Assembly: GCA_035236585.1 (NCBI GenBank)
Contig: CP141137.1
Coordinates: 11,238,327 to 11,302,326, forward strand
Length of the DNA: 64,000 bases
Reading direction: 5' to 3'
Origin: Warburgia ugandensis
Lineage: Eukaryota > Streptophyta > Magnoliopsida > Canellales > Canellaceae
Shown here: in pieces, positions 1-13,310 of the stretch
Layout: the number at the start of each line of letters is the position of its first letter
Position numbering within the stretch: the stretch's first letter is position 1
Translations under genes and position numbers: made by a program
The notes under the pieces: model-generated
What the model was told of the DNA's origin: nothing
Seen by the model: the letters and a program-made list of their open reading frames with translations, nothing else
The model's database searches: none

Positions 1-537
1 TAATGGATTCACGGATAATCTGGAATAATAATTTAATATATATATATATATAATTATTATTGCATTCTTCCAGTAAATTTCCCTAGTGGTTTAGGAATAA
101 TCAGTCATGATGGAATTGAATTCTCTCATGATTTTTGTTTAGACTATGGCTCATAAGCCACTCATTGGTGGTAGTACAAATAACCTTTACAAAATGATTA
201 GTAGTCAAATGATAGTACATAACATCTCATTATTGAAACAAAAAACTTACATTCTTTTCTAACTTATTTCAAGTTTTCCTTTCTTAATGGATATTTACAT
301 ATAAATGTGTGGGTCACTGATTTAACGGATTGGATTATTTTGATTCATTTAAAAGTCATTTCTTTAGTCCACAGCAGTGGATTTTACAGATTTTAAACGG
401 ATAAACGGGTGTTGGCACATTTTAGTCCGTTTTAATAGCTATTTCACTGGCTTTGGTTGAACCAGCGAACATGTCACACATGTAGAAGAGGATATTGTAC
501 ATGCTGCTTGGTTGATCTCCTTTCATTTTTCTTTCAG
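1..537 (+). other. intron / 5' flank of the LRK10L-2 kinase exon
   Basis: No coding exon is recognisable here. The stretch is AT-rich with a short (AT)n run near 38-52. It ends in a pyrimidine-rich tract and an AG acceptor at 536-537, so it is best read as the last intron of the gene whose kinase exon starts at 538. Confidence 0.5.
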
Positions 538-1679
538 GCGTCACAGCAGCAGTTGCAAGCTTGCTTCTATTCTGCCTCGTCTTTTTCTCTAAAATAATCT
601 TCTCTAGAAGACGATTCTCGCCATATAATTCAATTTTCTTTTGGAAGAAAGCAAACGAGGCTTGTAATGTGGAAGTTTTTCTTAGAGAATATGGATCGCT
701 TGCTCCAAGAAGATATAGCTATTCAGAACTAAGGAAGATGACTAATTCCTTCAAAGACAAACTAGGCCAAGGAGGATATGGTGCTGTTTTCAAAGGGAGG
801 CTTCCTGGGGGTCGTCTTGTTGCTGTAAAGGTTTTGAGCGAATCCAAAGGCAACGGCGAAGAATTCACGAACGAAGTTGCTAGCATAGGTACGACTTACC
901 ATATCAACGTTGTTAGACTTTTAGGCTTTTGTGTCTGCAGGTCTAAGAGAGCACTTGTGTACGAGTTCATGCCAAATGGATCTTTGGAGAAATTTATATA
1001 CAATGACAAACCAAGAAAAACACCACGTATGGGCTGGGAGAAGTTGCGCCAGATCATGATCGGAATTGCTCGAGGACTGGAGTACTTGCACCGTGGTTGT
1101 CACATGCGCATTCTGCATTTTGACATAAAACCTCATAACATTCTTCTAGATGAAGACTTTTGTCCTAAAATCTCAGATTTTGGAATGGCCAAGCTATGCC
1201 CTGGGAAAGATAGCATCATATCAACGATTGGTGCTCGAGGCACACCTGGATATATAGCCCCCGAGGTATTCTGTAGAAATTTTGGAGGTGTCTCTCACAA
1301 ATCTGATGTTTATAGCTTTGGAATGATGACGCTGGAAATGGTAGGTGCAAGAGAGAACATTGATCCGGCAGTGGAGAATACTAGCGAAATATACTTTCCA
1401 CAGTGGATATACAAGCGTTTGGACTTGAGGGGAGATCTAGGACTTTGCGGTATCGAAACAGAAGAAGAAGAAAGAACAGCGAAAAAGATGATCATGGTGG
1501 GTTTGTGGTGCATACAGACAAATCCCGCTAATCGACCTTCAATGAGTACAGTGGTTGATATGCTAGAAGGAAGCCTTGAGAGCTTAGAAATGCCTCCAGA
1601 GCCATTTTTATCTTCTCCTACAAGATCAAGTGAAGATACATGTACCAAGCTGCAGACTGTAAGTGAAGAAATTTCTTAG
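538..1679 (+). CDS. LRK10L-2 / rust-resistance-kinase-Lr10-like receptor kinase, last exon (partial gene)
   Basis: This exon encodes a membrane helix (VTAAVASLLLFCLVFF, from about 540), a juxtamembrane stretch with YSYSEL, and a full Ser/Thr kinase domain. Visible motifs are the Gly loop GQGGYGAVFKG (near 764), the VAVK lysine (828-830), HFDIKPHN with the catalytic Asp at 1122-1124, DFG (1176-1184) and GTPGYIAPE. HFD replaces HRD, so this is a non-RD kinase, as is usual for the LRK10L-2/PR5K-like group. There is no start codon: the exon begins at an AG acceptor (536-537) and the frame is entered in phase 1 (G|GC GTC). The signal peptide and the cysteine-rich GUB_WAK_bind/WAK_assoc ectodomain must lie to the left of the window. 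The kinase is intact to the TAG at 1677-1679. It should act at the plasma membrane; ligand and pathway cannot be read here. Confidence 0.9.
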
Positions 1680-4600
1680 ACGAGCTATATATGGTGAATA
1701 TTAACATGTCACGAGCTAATGGCAAAACCCTTCCATGTCAAAAACTGCATATTTAAGATCTTTTATGTAAATTATCTTTCCTTTCTGGGTCTTGATAGCT
1801 TTCAAGGAAAATACTTCCAATGGAACTAGGCACTAGAGCAGGTAGTGTAGAATAACAAAAAGAAATTAGAATAGGAGATGCGTCAATCAGTGGATCCGCC
1901 TGACTCAAGGGCAGAGCCAGTGTAGCTGTAGTTCATACACTATTTGATGGTAAATGATTCAGCTAACACGACGCGCTGGAGTTAAAAGTATTTTTTCTGT
2001 AATTTGTTAGGACAATGACTAAATGGTAAGAATAGCTGTAACTCAAGTGGTCTCAGGTTTCTGAACATCCATATTGTTCACAATGTTGCTCGTAACTTAG
2101 ATGGGTGTGCTCTGGATTCTCATGTATTGGATGACCCCAGCAACTACTACTTGCAGTTGTAAGATAGATGGTGAATCTTTACGCCCATTTTACAACTGAA
2201 GAAAACACTAGCTAGGATTATTCAAAGAAGGAAACTTTTGGAACATGACCCATCCAAGGAAAGATTGAATGATTCGGATTTTCTAAAATTTGTGTCCACC
2301 TTGAGTTATAGTGTTCTTACCATTAGGGTGTTTAGGGCCTCATTCAACTTTCTTAGTAGAGTACGTTTTGAAGTTGCTTGCAGGCACCAGGCATATTCCC
2401 ATTACCATTAAAATTGGCCTTGCATGAGTCATTGACCGTGTCTGGGTGTGACGGTTCATGAGGAAAAAACAAGGGGATATTGGCCGTATTAAATATTAAA
2501 TTAAATTAAATTAAATTAAATTAATATAAAAAATATAAATATTTAGTAATATAAATTATTAGATATAAATTATTACATTGTCCTCCAGTATACTAAAGTT
2601 TAAAATAATATTATAAGGATATTTATATGTACTAATTAACATGTTTTTTCGTTCTCACTTTTGGTTTGAGTATCAAACCATAAAACTGATACCGTGCCAA
2701 TAAGATCCAATTCTTTAAAATAAAAACTATTACCGTACCTTAGGTTTCAAGTGAATAACCATACCCTAAATTTTCAGTCTAGTGACCACTTGCACCCCTA
2801 TTCTAGTAGAAAATAAACAAGAGGAAAACCAAGCCACTAAAAGATGAATGAGACAGCCACATGTGATGTTCATGACTTAAGGTTACCTTCTTTACTATTT
2901 TTAGGGTCCAATTACTTTCTATTTAAAAAAAACTCATTTTAGAAGGTTGTTTCTTTGCACCAAATAAAATTTTCTCCATTTCATGGAGATTTTTCACTAA
3001 CATGGTTATGTGGAGAGGAAGTGGACATCACAAACTATTAATGCAAATATTTGACCAAGATATACACACCCTTTGTAATAATAATGTGGATAAGTATATA
3101 TTCTATGGTTGTTTACTTTCTCTACTCAATATCACAAACCACTATACCCCCACAAAGATTTCATGCCACCTCCTTTCTAAATTTCATTTTTCTTCCATTC
3201 TCTCCAAATGAGTTAGAATTGATTTGTTATTAGATGGGTGCTAGTTTCATTTTAGTATAAATCTTCTCAAAGAATTCTTCACTAACATGAGCACATGGTA
3301 CATTAATGTGGGACCTTGGTGCTAACCTTGGTTGATCATTTTCATTGATCTAGTTTCTTTGACATGGGATCTAAGTTTTCATTTTGATTAAAATACAAGC
3401 CATTGTGCCAAAATTTCAAGTACCAATTGAGAAACAATATATAGAACACCCAATATAGGAACTAATTAAGGAAATATCAACAAGAAATCCTAATCTATAC
3501 TACCCATACCATACAAACCAACTATTGTCGAGTCTTTACTATATCAAATGTAAGCAATGGTTTCTAGGTTTCTGTTGATAAGAATTGAGCTTTTTCACTA
3601 AAAGCCATGGAGCTACTTCATCAAAAAATAATAGAAGAAGTATTTAGAATTTCATAGACACCCTCACTTGTGGATCTCTTTTAGTAATCCCACTATATAA
3701 TAAAATATGCCAAATGGATAACCTAAAATCTCCTTTGATCCTTACCTTCCTTTACGTCTTGGGGTGAACACCATGTATACATTGGTTGGATTGGGTCTTA
3801 TTATACCCTCCATTTAATTTAGAATTTCATGGACACCCTTGGTAGATGATCTCATTACCACCTGATTTGCTAACTCAAAAAGGATTTCCACATCAATAAA
3901 AGGACTAAACATCATCAAGAGGTACCCATCACCTCTCACAATATTCAACTTTAGCAATGGAGTTATGAAGTTTATCCTTATATGCCATGTCATTAGCCAA
4001 CTCAGTTGAATATTGTACCACCTTAGCAAGAACTAACATGTCAGCATCCCACAACAACATATGCCATTTCTTCTATCTCTGAAATGATTATATTTTCTTC
4101 CAAAGAGTGGGAGGAAAGACAATAAAAGCGAGACATAAACTATCTCAAGTATATTACTAAACTAACTAAAGCTAAAAGCTACCAGAAAAGAGTGGCTCAA
4201 TCAATTGGGGAAATGACGTTAAAAATGGTTAAGCGAAAACTTAAATTAATTCTACTATCAATTCCTTCATCTCCATTGTAGACTAAACCACTTAAAATAG
4301 TGCATATGGTAGAACTTTTAACAGCAAAAGTGATAGGTCTTGAGAGGGTGGGTGGTTGGGCCTAAAAACAACATTTGAAAACTTTAAAAGATTTGTGCTC
4401 AAAACATATAAAATATTAAAACAAGTTTAGTACACAAGAGAACTAAACACAAAAGCTTTTCATAATGGTTTGGCCAATCAACCAAGATGTCTGCTTTAAC
4501 TTTCTCACAGTATTCCCTATCTTTAATCTCTCAAGGCTGTACCACCTTGAGGTTCCGTTGACTCCCTCCAAGATTTTACACGTCAGTTAACACTTGTACT

Positions 4601-5119
4601 AGCTCTAGCTTCTTACAAACTCTTGGAACACTCCTCTAAAAGAAGAGAGTTATACTAAATCTTAAGAATTATAAAGACAAGAAAGAAAAAATCTCTCTCT
4701 TAAGTAATAAAATGTATATACAATAGATATAAAGAAAATAACATATAAAAATAGAAAGAATTAATACAAAGCTTGAGGAAGCATATTTGAGTAAAGCATG
4801 TTGGAATACTATTGATTTTTAATCTTTGCACTTGCTTATTTTTCTCTTTAAATGGATCACATATATAGTATCATTTCAAATAGATTCATTGTAGACCAAT
4901 TCCTATCTGCTGTGGAGCATTCTTGTCTATTTGGTGGACAAATTTTTGAATTTGAATGAACAGCTAACAACTTCATCTACCAAATTTTAGACGAATATAT
5001 TGTCCTCATTGTAAAATTATATTTTTAATGTTGATGGTTAGCCAAATGATTTTTGTACCTTAGTCAATGTTTTTAACTTAAAAATGTATACCCATTTATT
5101 TTCATTGATAATCAATTGG
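1680..5119. other. intergenic, no gene recognised
   Basis: 3.4 kb of AT-rich sequence with only short, unconvincing ORFs. It contains a short (TTAAA)n run and an imperfect local repeat sharing the phrase GAATTTCAT-GACACCC (about 3650 and 3823). No transposon ends or protein domains were recognised. Confidence 0.5.
2494..2524. repeat. (AAATT)n microsatellite
   Basis: About six tandem copies of a 5-bp AAATT-type unit, directly visible. Confidence 0.8.
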
Positions 5120-5146
5120 CACTACTACACTGGAGGGTTTTAAAGT
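5120..5146 (+). repeat. CACTA left terminal inverted repeat
   Basis: 27 bp starting CACTACTACAC, preceded by the TGG target duplication (5117-5119). Matches the right terminal repeat at 23 of 27 positions. Confidence 0.93.
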
Positions 5147-5221
5147 CACCATAAAGAAGTTGCTTGTACGACTCCAACTTTATAAATATTTTAGAAGTCG
5201 TTTGAAAATAAACGACTTTAA

Positions 5222-5258
<37 letters not shown>

Positions 5259-5605
5259 TAAGAAGTCGTTTAAGCATATGCAAGTTTAAAAAATTGGTGC
5301 GAGGATGGAATTTTTCGTGGGAAGAACTTAAATCGTTTTTATGAAAAAGACTTCTTTTGAAGTCCTTTTCATAAAAAACGACTTCTTTTGAAGTCCTTTT
5401 CATAAAAAACGACTTTAAAAATGCATAACTTTTGAAGTTTTTTTAAGGAAGCGACTTAAAAAGTATCACGATAAATTTGAAGAGAATATTTTATTTAGTG
5501 GGAATGGACTTTTAAAGTCATTTAGTGCTAAGCGACTTTAAAAGTTATATATTTTCAAAGTCGTTTAGCATTAAATGACTTCTAAAGTCTTAGATGATTT
5601 ATAAA
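5140..5605. repeat. CACTA left subterminal repeats
   Basis: At least ten copies, in both orientations, of a 9-12 bp motif around AAGTCGTTT/AAACGACTT. In characterised CACTA elements such subterminal motifs bind TNPA-type proteins; binding here is inferred. A (TA)n(CA)n microsatellite (5222-5258) sits inside. Confidence 0.8.
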
Positions 5606-6289
5606 TAGCTATCAAAGTATGTTTTCTCCTTTATCTTCTTCTTCTTCTCACGGTTTTGGCATGACGGCTTCATCTTTAGGCCTTATGTTGCTCTCTCTTT
5701 CCCTTCTTTCTTTCCATTTTTATATTTTGATTGTTTGTGTCATGGAAAAATTTGTAAGTAAACGACAACTTCTTTTAAATCACACGGATGTTTCTTTTCT
5801 TGTTATTAATTGTTCTATGTTTTTATTTTGTAAATTATGTGGGTTTTCACGCTACATATTATGGGGTTAAAGAATCTGTTTGATCATTTTGGTATCGCCA
5901 AAATTGTATGATTTTAGTGAAAATTGCAACTACTTCTCTCTTAAGCCTCACTATTGAAGAAAGGAGAACAATATGATTTGTGGTTCTTACCCAAAATTAG
6001 GGTTTGATGAAGAGTAGTGGTTATATCATCAACTTTTGGCCTATTTTGAAGAAAAAGATCGGTGCCACCTAAATATTATGCTAGATTTTGATGAATAAGA
6101 GCAGATTCACTATTTGATCTTGGCTTGACAAGATCAAATAGTATGTAACATTTGATATGTATGTAACATTGTATGTAATCAAAAAATAATTTGATTTCCT
6201 TGTTGATGTTAGTATGTAACATTTTATATAGATATGTAACATTGGATATAATAAAAAATATAATTTGATTTCCTTACTGATGTGTTTGT

Positions 6290-6330
<41 letters not shown>

Positions 6331-6980
6331 TACATATAATTGTGTTGTAATATTAGTTTCATTGTGATTTATGTAAATTTGGAATGTACAAAAGGTAAAT
6401 AAATATATATTTTTTGTGAAAATTTAAAAATTATTAAAGTCATTTGTACAAAATGACTTTAAAAGTGTTTACTTTTAAAGTCATTCTTATGGAAACGACT
6501 TCAATTATACTTCTGTTTTAAGAATTATTTTGTTGACTTTCACCGTGCCTTTTCGTTCTGTGTTTATTATCTATGCACAAAAACTAAACCAGACTTTTGT
6601 TTCCTCACTCTAAACCAAATCCTACCTATGTGAATTAGAATTACATTCACAAATTCGGGGTCAATATCAATTTTTGAGTATTGGTTAGTATCTTTATGTT
6701 TGTCTCATATGTACTATTATGCATATTTTGAAGAATTTTTACAAGGTTTTGGGTTAGAAATTATTCTTTTGAAAGTTGATTTCATTCGTGAATGTGTTTG
6801 TCATAATTTGTTTTTTTTTTTTTTTTTTGTTAGTTGAAAATTTTCATGAAATGTAGTTATTTTGAATACTTCTAATTCATGTGTATCTAATTCTTGGTAA
6901 AATACCTAACATAATCTTTTTTATGTCTTACATGTCTCTACTCAAATTTGCTTTGAATTCTTACGATAATTGACAAATAT
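5606..6980. other. CACTA interior 5' of tnp2
   Basis: No confident gene. A small ORF at 5619-5870 has no recognisable domain. 6430-6510 again carries AAAGTCATTT-type motifs. A (TA)n(CA)n tract at 6292-6330 resembles the one at 5222-5258. This may hold the promoter and leader of tnp2. Confidence 0.4.
6292..6330. repeat. (TA)n(CA)n compound microsatellite
   Basis: Directly visible; similar to the tract at 5222-5258 near the left end of the same transposon. Confidence 0.85.
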
Positions 6981-9900
6981 TCTTAGATGTCTGTGACACA
7001 GACATCGAAAGAATATGAGGAGGGTACAAAAAATTCATAGAGTTTGCAGTTATGGCAGGTGTTGATCATAATCACATTCGTTGTTCATGCTCAAAATGTG
7101 AAAACTTGAAAAAAAAAAAAAAAAAACTATAAGGGTGTTGAGAGAACACTTGTGTTTTAATGGAATCAATGAAAGCTACTACCCATGGATTTGGCATGGA
7201 GAAGAACTTCTGCATAGGCCCTCAACAAGGCCTGAAATATATGATCAAGACACTATAGGAAGTGTTGGAAATAGTAGTACAGCTATACCAATGTTTCTAG
7301 ATGCATATGATGACTTCCAAGATGACCCCAAACAATTTTAGTCTACATTAGATCAAGCCAATGAGCCGTTATACCCTGAGTGTAAAGATTATAACGAGCT
7401 GTCTACAGTGGTAGAACTTTATAATGTGAAATCAAGATTTGGTTTTTTAAATCAAGGTTTTACAGAAGTCTTGAATGTAGTCGAAGGATAATAAATTGGT
7501 GAGGTCCACATGGGAGGTAAAGAAAACTACGGCTATATTAGGGTTGAAGTATGAGAAGATATATGCATGTCCCAATGATTGCATCTTGTATAAGAAGGAG
7601 CACAAGGATAAAACTACATGCCTAACTTGTGGGCAGCTAAGATGGAAGTTAAAGAAGAATTCAACTGAGATAGTTACAAGCATTCCAGCAAAGGTTCTAT
7701 GGTACTTCCCCCCTAGTCCAAGATTCAAAAGAATATTTTGTATAATAGAAACAGTGAAGAAATTAGTGTGACATGCCAATGACAGAGTAGCTGATAGCTT
7801 TTCGCACCATCTAACAAATAGCCCAGCATGAAAACTCGTAGATTTCATGTGGCCTAATTTTGATGAAGAACTTATAAACTTATGACTAACATTATCTACA
7901 AATGAGATTAATCCTCATGGTTCTATGAGTAGTAAGTATAGTTGTTGTTCTGTTATATTAGTTTGTTAGAACTTGGCACAATCTCTATGTATAAAGAGGA
8001 AGTTCATGATGTTAACTATGCTGATATTAGGTCCAAAGTAGCCAGTGAATGACATTGATGTGTACTTGTCTCTCTTGATCGATGATGTTGAGACATTATG
8101 GGATGTATGTGTTGAAGCATACGACACATACAGGAAAGAGTCGTTCACCCTAGAGGTTATATTGTTGTACAACTTCCCTGCATATGGTAATTTGTTTGGA
8201 TGCACTGTGAAGGGATACAATGATTGTCCTATCTGTAGTGATAAAAAATGTGCTGTATGACTTAAATATGATAGGAAAATGGCATTCCTTGGGCACAAAA
8301 GATGGTTGCACAGAGACCATCCATATCATTTTAAGAAAGGAGAATTTAACAGAAGTGTAGAGACAAGGACACCTCCAATGATGTTGACAGAACGTCAAGT
8401 ATTGGAGCAGGTTAAAAATATTAACATCTTGTGGGAAAAGAATACAAAGAAATCAAGTAAACATGCAGGTAAAAGCAATTGTAGAAGTTGTTGGAAGAAG
8501 AAATCAATATTTTTTCATCTTCCATACTGAAAATCACTACATATGAGCCATGTGCTTGATGTCATGCACACTGAGAAGAATGTGTGTGAAAGCTTAACCG
8601 GTACTTTGCTTAATATCCCAAGAAAAACAAAGGATGGACTTCCAGCTTGAATGGATCTTATGAACATGGGTTTGAAGAGGAGGTTGAACCCTGAGGATAG
8701 GGTGAGTCGAAGAACATACCTGTCTAAGGCAAATTATACTCTCGATAGAGAGGAGAGGAGAATAATATGTAAAACCTTGTTTGAGCTCAAAGTAACAAAT
8801 GACTACTCTTCAAACTTTAAAAACATTACTTCCATGGAAGAGCTAAAATTGTTAGGGATGAAGTCCCACGATTGCCATGTATTGCTACAACTATTACTAC
8901 TAACAGCAATACGTTACGTGTTACCAGACAAAGTTAGGGGAGCTATTATAAAATTCTGCTACTTCTTTAATGCTTTATGTAAGAAGGTGGTTGATGTTTC
9001 AAAATTACAAGAAAGGTCATTTGGTGACAACTTTGTGTGAGCTTGAGACAATCTTCTCACCATCCTTCTTTGACATCATGGTACACTTAATAATACACCT
9101 CATTAATGAGGACAGACTCTATGGGCCAATTTACTTACGATGGATATATCCGTTTGAGAGACACATGAAAATTTTAAAAAGGTATGTACATAATCACAAA
9201 TGGCTAGAGGGGTCTATAGCTAAATGTTATATTGTAGAAGAAGCAGTGGGGTTTTGCACAGAGTACTTAACATGAGTGGATGCCATTGGAATCCCAAGAA
9301 AGAAACAATCAAATGCATTTCATGATCCAAAGGTTAGCGAACCTCTATCGAGTGGTCATGTATTGACCATTGATTATAAATAACGAGACCAGGCACATCT
9401 TTATGTATTGCAAAATGTTGATAAAGTCCAACCTTACATTGAGTAAGTTGATCATGCATGCATGCACTTATGTAAAATTTAATTGCTGATGATTAATTAC
9501 ATTTTCCATGATTACCCTATTAATTTATTTATTTTTGTGTGTACGGAGTGAACACATGGATGTACTCAAGGCAAATAATCCAAGCTACGTAAAGCAACAG
9601 AAGTGGCTACAATTTGATCATTGTCGCACTTTTAATAATTGGCTGTGTAAGAAGGTAAAATGAAAGAAAGCTCACTTAAGTAAAAAAACTACATTATATA
9701 CATGTATGTATGTATATATTAATCTTACTTAAGCCTATTTAATATACACAGATTCAAGATCAGCAAAAAGTAGTAGGCAATGGTATATCATAAACCTTAG
9801 GCTGGATGGCAATGGGACCACGACCAAAAGTAATAAAATATGTCGAATATGACATCAATGGTTATCGCTTTTACACGAAAGACCACGATAACTCAAGAGT

Positions 9901-10375
9901 GCAACAGAATAGTGGAGTTAACTCAGTTGCCAATGCTACATTCTTTTTAAGTTTAAAGGATAACAGCCCAATAGTGGCAAATGATATTTATTACAGGGTT
10001 ATAAGAGAGATTTGGGCCTTTGATTATACTTTCAGAACCGTGATTGTATTTAAGTGTGATTAGGTGGAACATAGCAACATCAAAATCGATGTTCTTGGAT
10101 TGACATTGGTTGACCTCAATAGGATTGGCTATAAAAACGATCAATTTATTATGGCATCTCTAGTAAAACAAGTATTTTACGTACAAGATGAATGTAATAA
10201 GAGATGGTCAACAGTTTTATCATCTTGTCCGAGGGATTTTTATAATGAAGACGATCTAAGAGATGCTAAAATCAATTACTCTTCTATTACCAAAACAATC
10301 CCATCAATCGAAACACTACTTAGTAAGCATGGGGATTATGTGCGTGATAATGGCGATAAAGGTGCTTGGGTTTGA
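6981..10375 (+). pseudogene. CACTA tnp2-type transposase relic (Transpos_assoc, Tnp2, DUF4218, DUF4216)
   Basis: Reading across frames gives the usual order of a plant Tnp2 transposase. First comes a Transpos_assoc-like N-terminus (IRCSCSKCEN, then YYPWIWHGEEL at 7135-7341). The Tnp2 core has YACPNDCILYKKEH and CLTCGQLRW (7540-7650), LLYNFPAYGNLFGCTVKGYN (near 8160-8220) and KMAFLGHKRWL (8279). A DUF4218 segment has GPIYLRWIYPFERHMK (about 9123-9170). A DUF4216 segment lies at 9806-10375. The gene is dead: a poly-A tract near 7108-7125 shifts frame, and in-frame stops occur at 8258, 8528, 8648 and 10061 where related proteins usually have Arg or Trp. It would have cut and moved the CACTA ends; now only protein from an intact relative could mobilise the element. 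Confidence 0.9.
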
Positions 10376-10842
10376 AAATAATATATATTTTTGGGTACAT
10401 GGAATATGTATATTAATCAATTGTAATATATACATAATTTCATGTGTTATAATTTTTAGCTCTACTTTTGTCATGAGCTATATGGAATATTGATAGTGAG
10501 CTATATATATGTCTGTGTGCATAACAAGAATGCATGAATCGATGTTCACTATCATAAAAAAGCCATTTCGTTATATATTACTTGTTATATATTGTGAAGT
10601 ACTAACATAAAAGGTGTATATATTTTGAATAAAAAATTATAAAAAAGTATAAAACAGAAAAATGACTTTAAAAGTATAACACATCATAATTAATTATTCA
10701 TCTTTTTTTGCTTAATGTTCTTTTGTTACTACAGTTTTTATTCTTCTTTAGATATCACATATTTTTATTTCTTTAGGAGTCTTTCTACAATATTTTGTTA
10801 CCAAGTAAACTTTGGAAGCTTAGTGTCAGTCAAATACATACA

Positions 10843-10873
<31 letters not shown>

Positions 10874-10899
10874 TCATTTAAAATTAAGTATATAGAACC

Positions 10900-10992
10900 T
10901 TAACCCTAACCTTGTGCCATGAACCTTAACCTAGAACCCTGAACCCTGAACCTTGAATCCTGAACTCGAATCCTATCCCTAAACCCTAATTC
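10900..10992. repeat. degenerate telomere-like CCCTAA/CCCTGAA repeats
   Basis: A short array of CCTTAACC, CCCTGAA and CCCTAAACCCTAA units. It resembles the plant telomere unit CCCTAAA but is irregular, so it may be a chance minisatellite rather than a telomeric relic. Confidence 0.4.
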
Positions 10993-11038
10993 TTTATTTA
11001 CAATTTTAATTAGCTCTTTTGTCATGAGCTATATATAG

Positions 11039-11070
<32 letters not shown>

Positions 11071-11234
11071 GCATGTATGGATTGCTAGCTATAGCTATAT
11101 GTGCATACAAAGAATATATGCATGAACCTATGTTGACTTCAAAAGTGTACACTTTTAAAATATTTACATCAAATAACAATTTACAAAAATTTGACTTAAG
11201 TGAATTTAGTGTCAAGAAAACTTCAATATAAGAA

Positions 11235-11359
<125 letters not shown>

Positions 11360-11639
11360 CATATAGCTCATGAAATGGATAGGAATATTTAAGCTAACAC
11401 ACTCACATTCCCAACTCATAATTAATTTGCTATCTTATTTTGCTTAATGTTCTTTTATTAGTACATTTTTTTGTAATTCTTTGGTTATCACATATTTTTA
11501 ATTCTTAATTTTTGTTATCACGGTATTTTGGTGGTGCAAGTAAACTTTGAAAAATTATAGTATCAATCAAATATATACTTTTTTATTTAAAATTAATTAA
11601 TTGTTATATATGAAGTACTAACAGAAAAAGTGTATATAT

Positions 11640-11755
11640 TTTGAATAAAATTTTTATAAAAAAGTGTATACTTTTAAAGTCATTTTTCTCTAAACGACTT
11701 TAAAAGCCTACACTTTTAAAGTCATTTTATATATAAATGACTTCTTTATGCACCC
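11640..11755. repeat. internal copy of CACTA subterminal motifs
   Basis: Contains CTTTTAAAGTCATTTTTCTC, AAACGACTTTAAAAG and further copies of the same words that fill both ends of the element, though it lies 6.5 kb from the left end. Confidence 0.65.
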
Positions 11756-11864
11756 TTATTTAAACCACAAAATAGACTTCTGGCGCCATGCCCAACTAAC
11801 ACAGAGAAAAAATGAGGGAAAAGAAAGAAGAGAAGAAGAACAACAAGGAAGGACTGGGTTTCGG

Positions 11865-12340
11865 TGAGGAGGGGTGGTTGGCAGGGTGGGTGGAAAACTA
11901 GGTTTTAGAGGAGGTGGAGGGGGGCGCAGTGGTATCGGAGAGGGGGAGGTGGGAGGCAAGGTGCCGAGAGAAGGGGAGGGGGCGTGGGGTATTGAAGAGG
12001 GGGAGGTGGGAGGCGAGGGGCCGGAGAAGGGGAGGTGGGGGGCATGGTGGGGGTTTGGGCGGTGGTACCGAAGAGGGGGAGGTGGGGGTAGGATGGGGGT
12101 TCGGGTGGGGACTGGAGGGGGGAGGTGGGGGGCAAGGAGGGGATTTGGTTGTGGACCGTAGAGGTGGGGGTTCGAATGAGGTACTTGAGAGGGGGGAGGT
12201 GGGGGGCAAGGAGGGGGTTCATATGGGGTACCAGAGAGGGGGGAGGTGGGGGCAAGGAGGGCGGAAATGGGTTTCGCGGAGGGGGGAGAGGTGCGATGTA
12301 GGTGAGGGGAGATCTGAGCAGTGGGTGGGGGGTACCTCCA
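11865..12340. repeat. G-rich minisatellite (GGGGGAGGTGGGGG core)
   Basis: About ten irregular copies of a 30-45 bp unit with core GAGGGGGAGGTGGG, usually separated by GGTACC-like or GGTTCG-like words. The plus strand is dense in G runs. All frames stay open, giving glycine- or proline-rich ORFs on the two strands, as expected of a low-complexity repeat; no gene is called. Confidence 0.8.
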
Positions 12341-12629
12341 TTTACTGTTGTTGATTGATTGATTTTTAATTAAGTGATTTATGTGCAAATCCTAGCTTTG
12401 GAGGTATTCATTTAGACGAATCAAAGCTAACAAGTGTGATCTTATAGGTGTGCATGATTGCTTCCTCTTTTCTTTTGTTAACATTTCTTGTAATAACATT
12501 TAGTAACTCCAATGCATGTTTCTATTTTCATATTATTTGCTTTCCTAGTTAAATGAAGACCAATCTCTCTTAGGTTAGGTGGTGTAGCTTTAAAATTACT
12601 CGCTATACCAAAACCATGAGTTTGTGCAT

Positions 12630-12630
<1 letters not shown>
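12341..12630. other. CACTA interior, nothing recognised
   Basis: AT-rich sequence between the G-rich minisatellite and the copia gag remnant; no domain or repeat end found. Confidence 0.4.

Positions 12631-13310
<680 letters not shown>

Noticed and set aside
11756-12388. Long proline-rich or glycine-rich ORFs on both strands
   Set aside because: They are generated by the G-rich minisatellite; all frames are open and there is no start context or domain.
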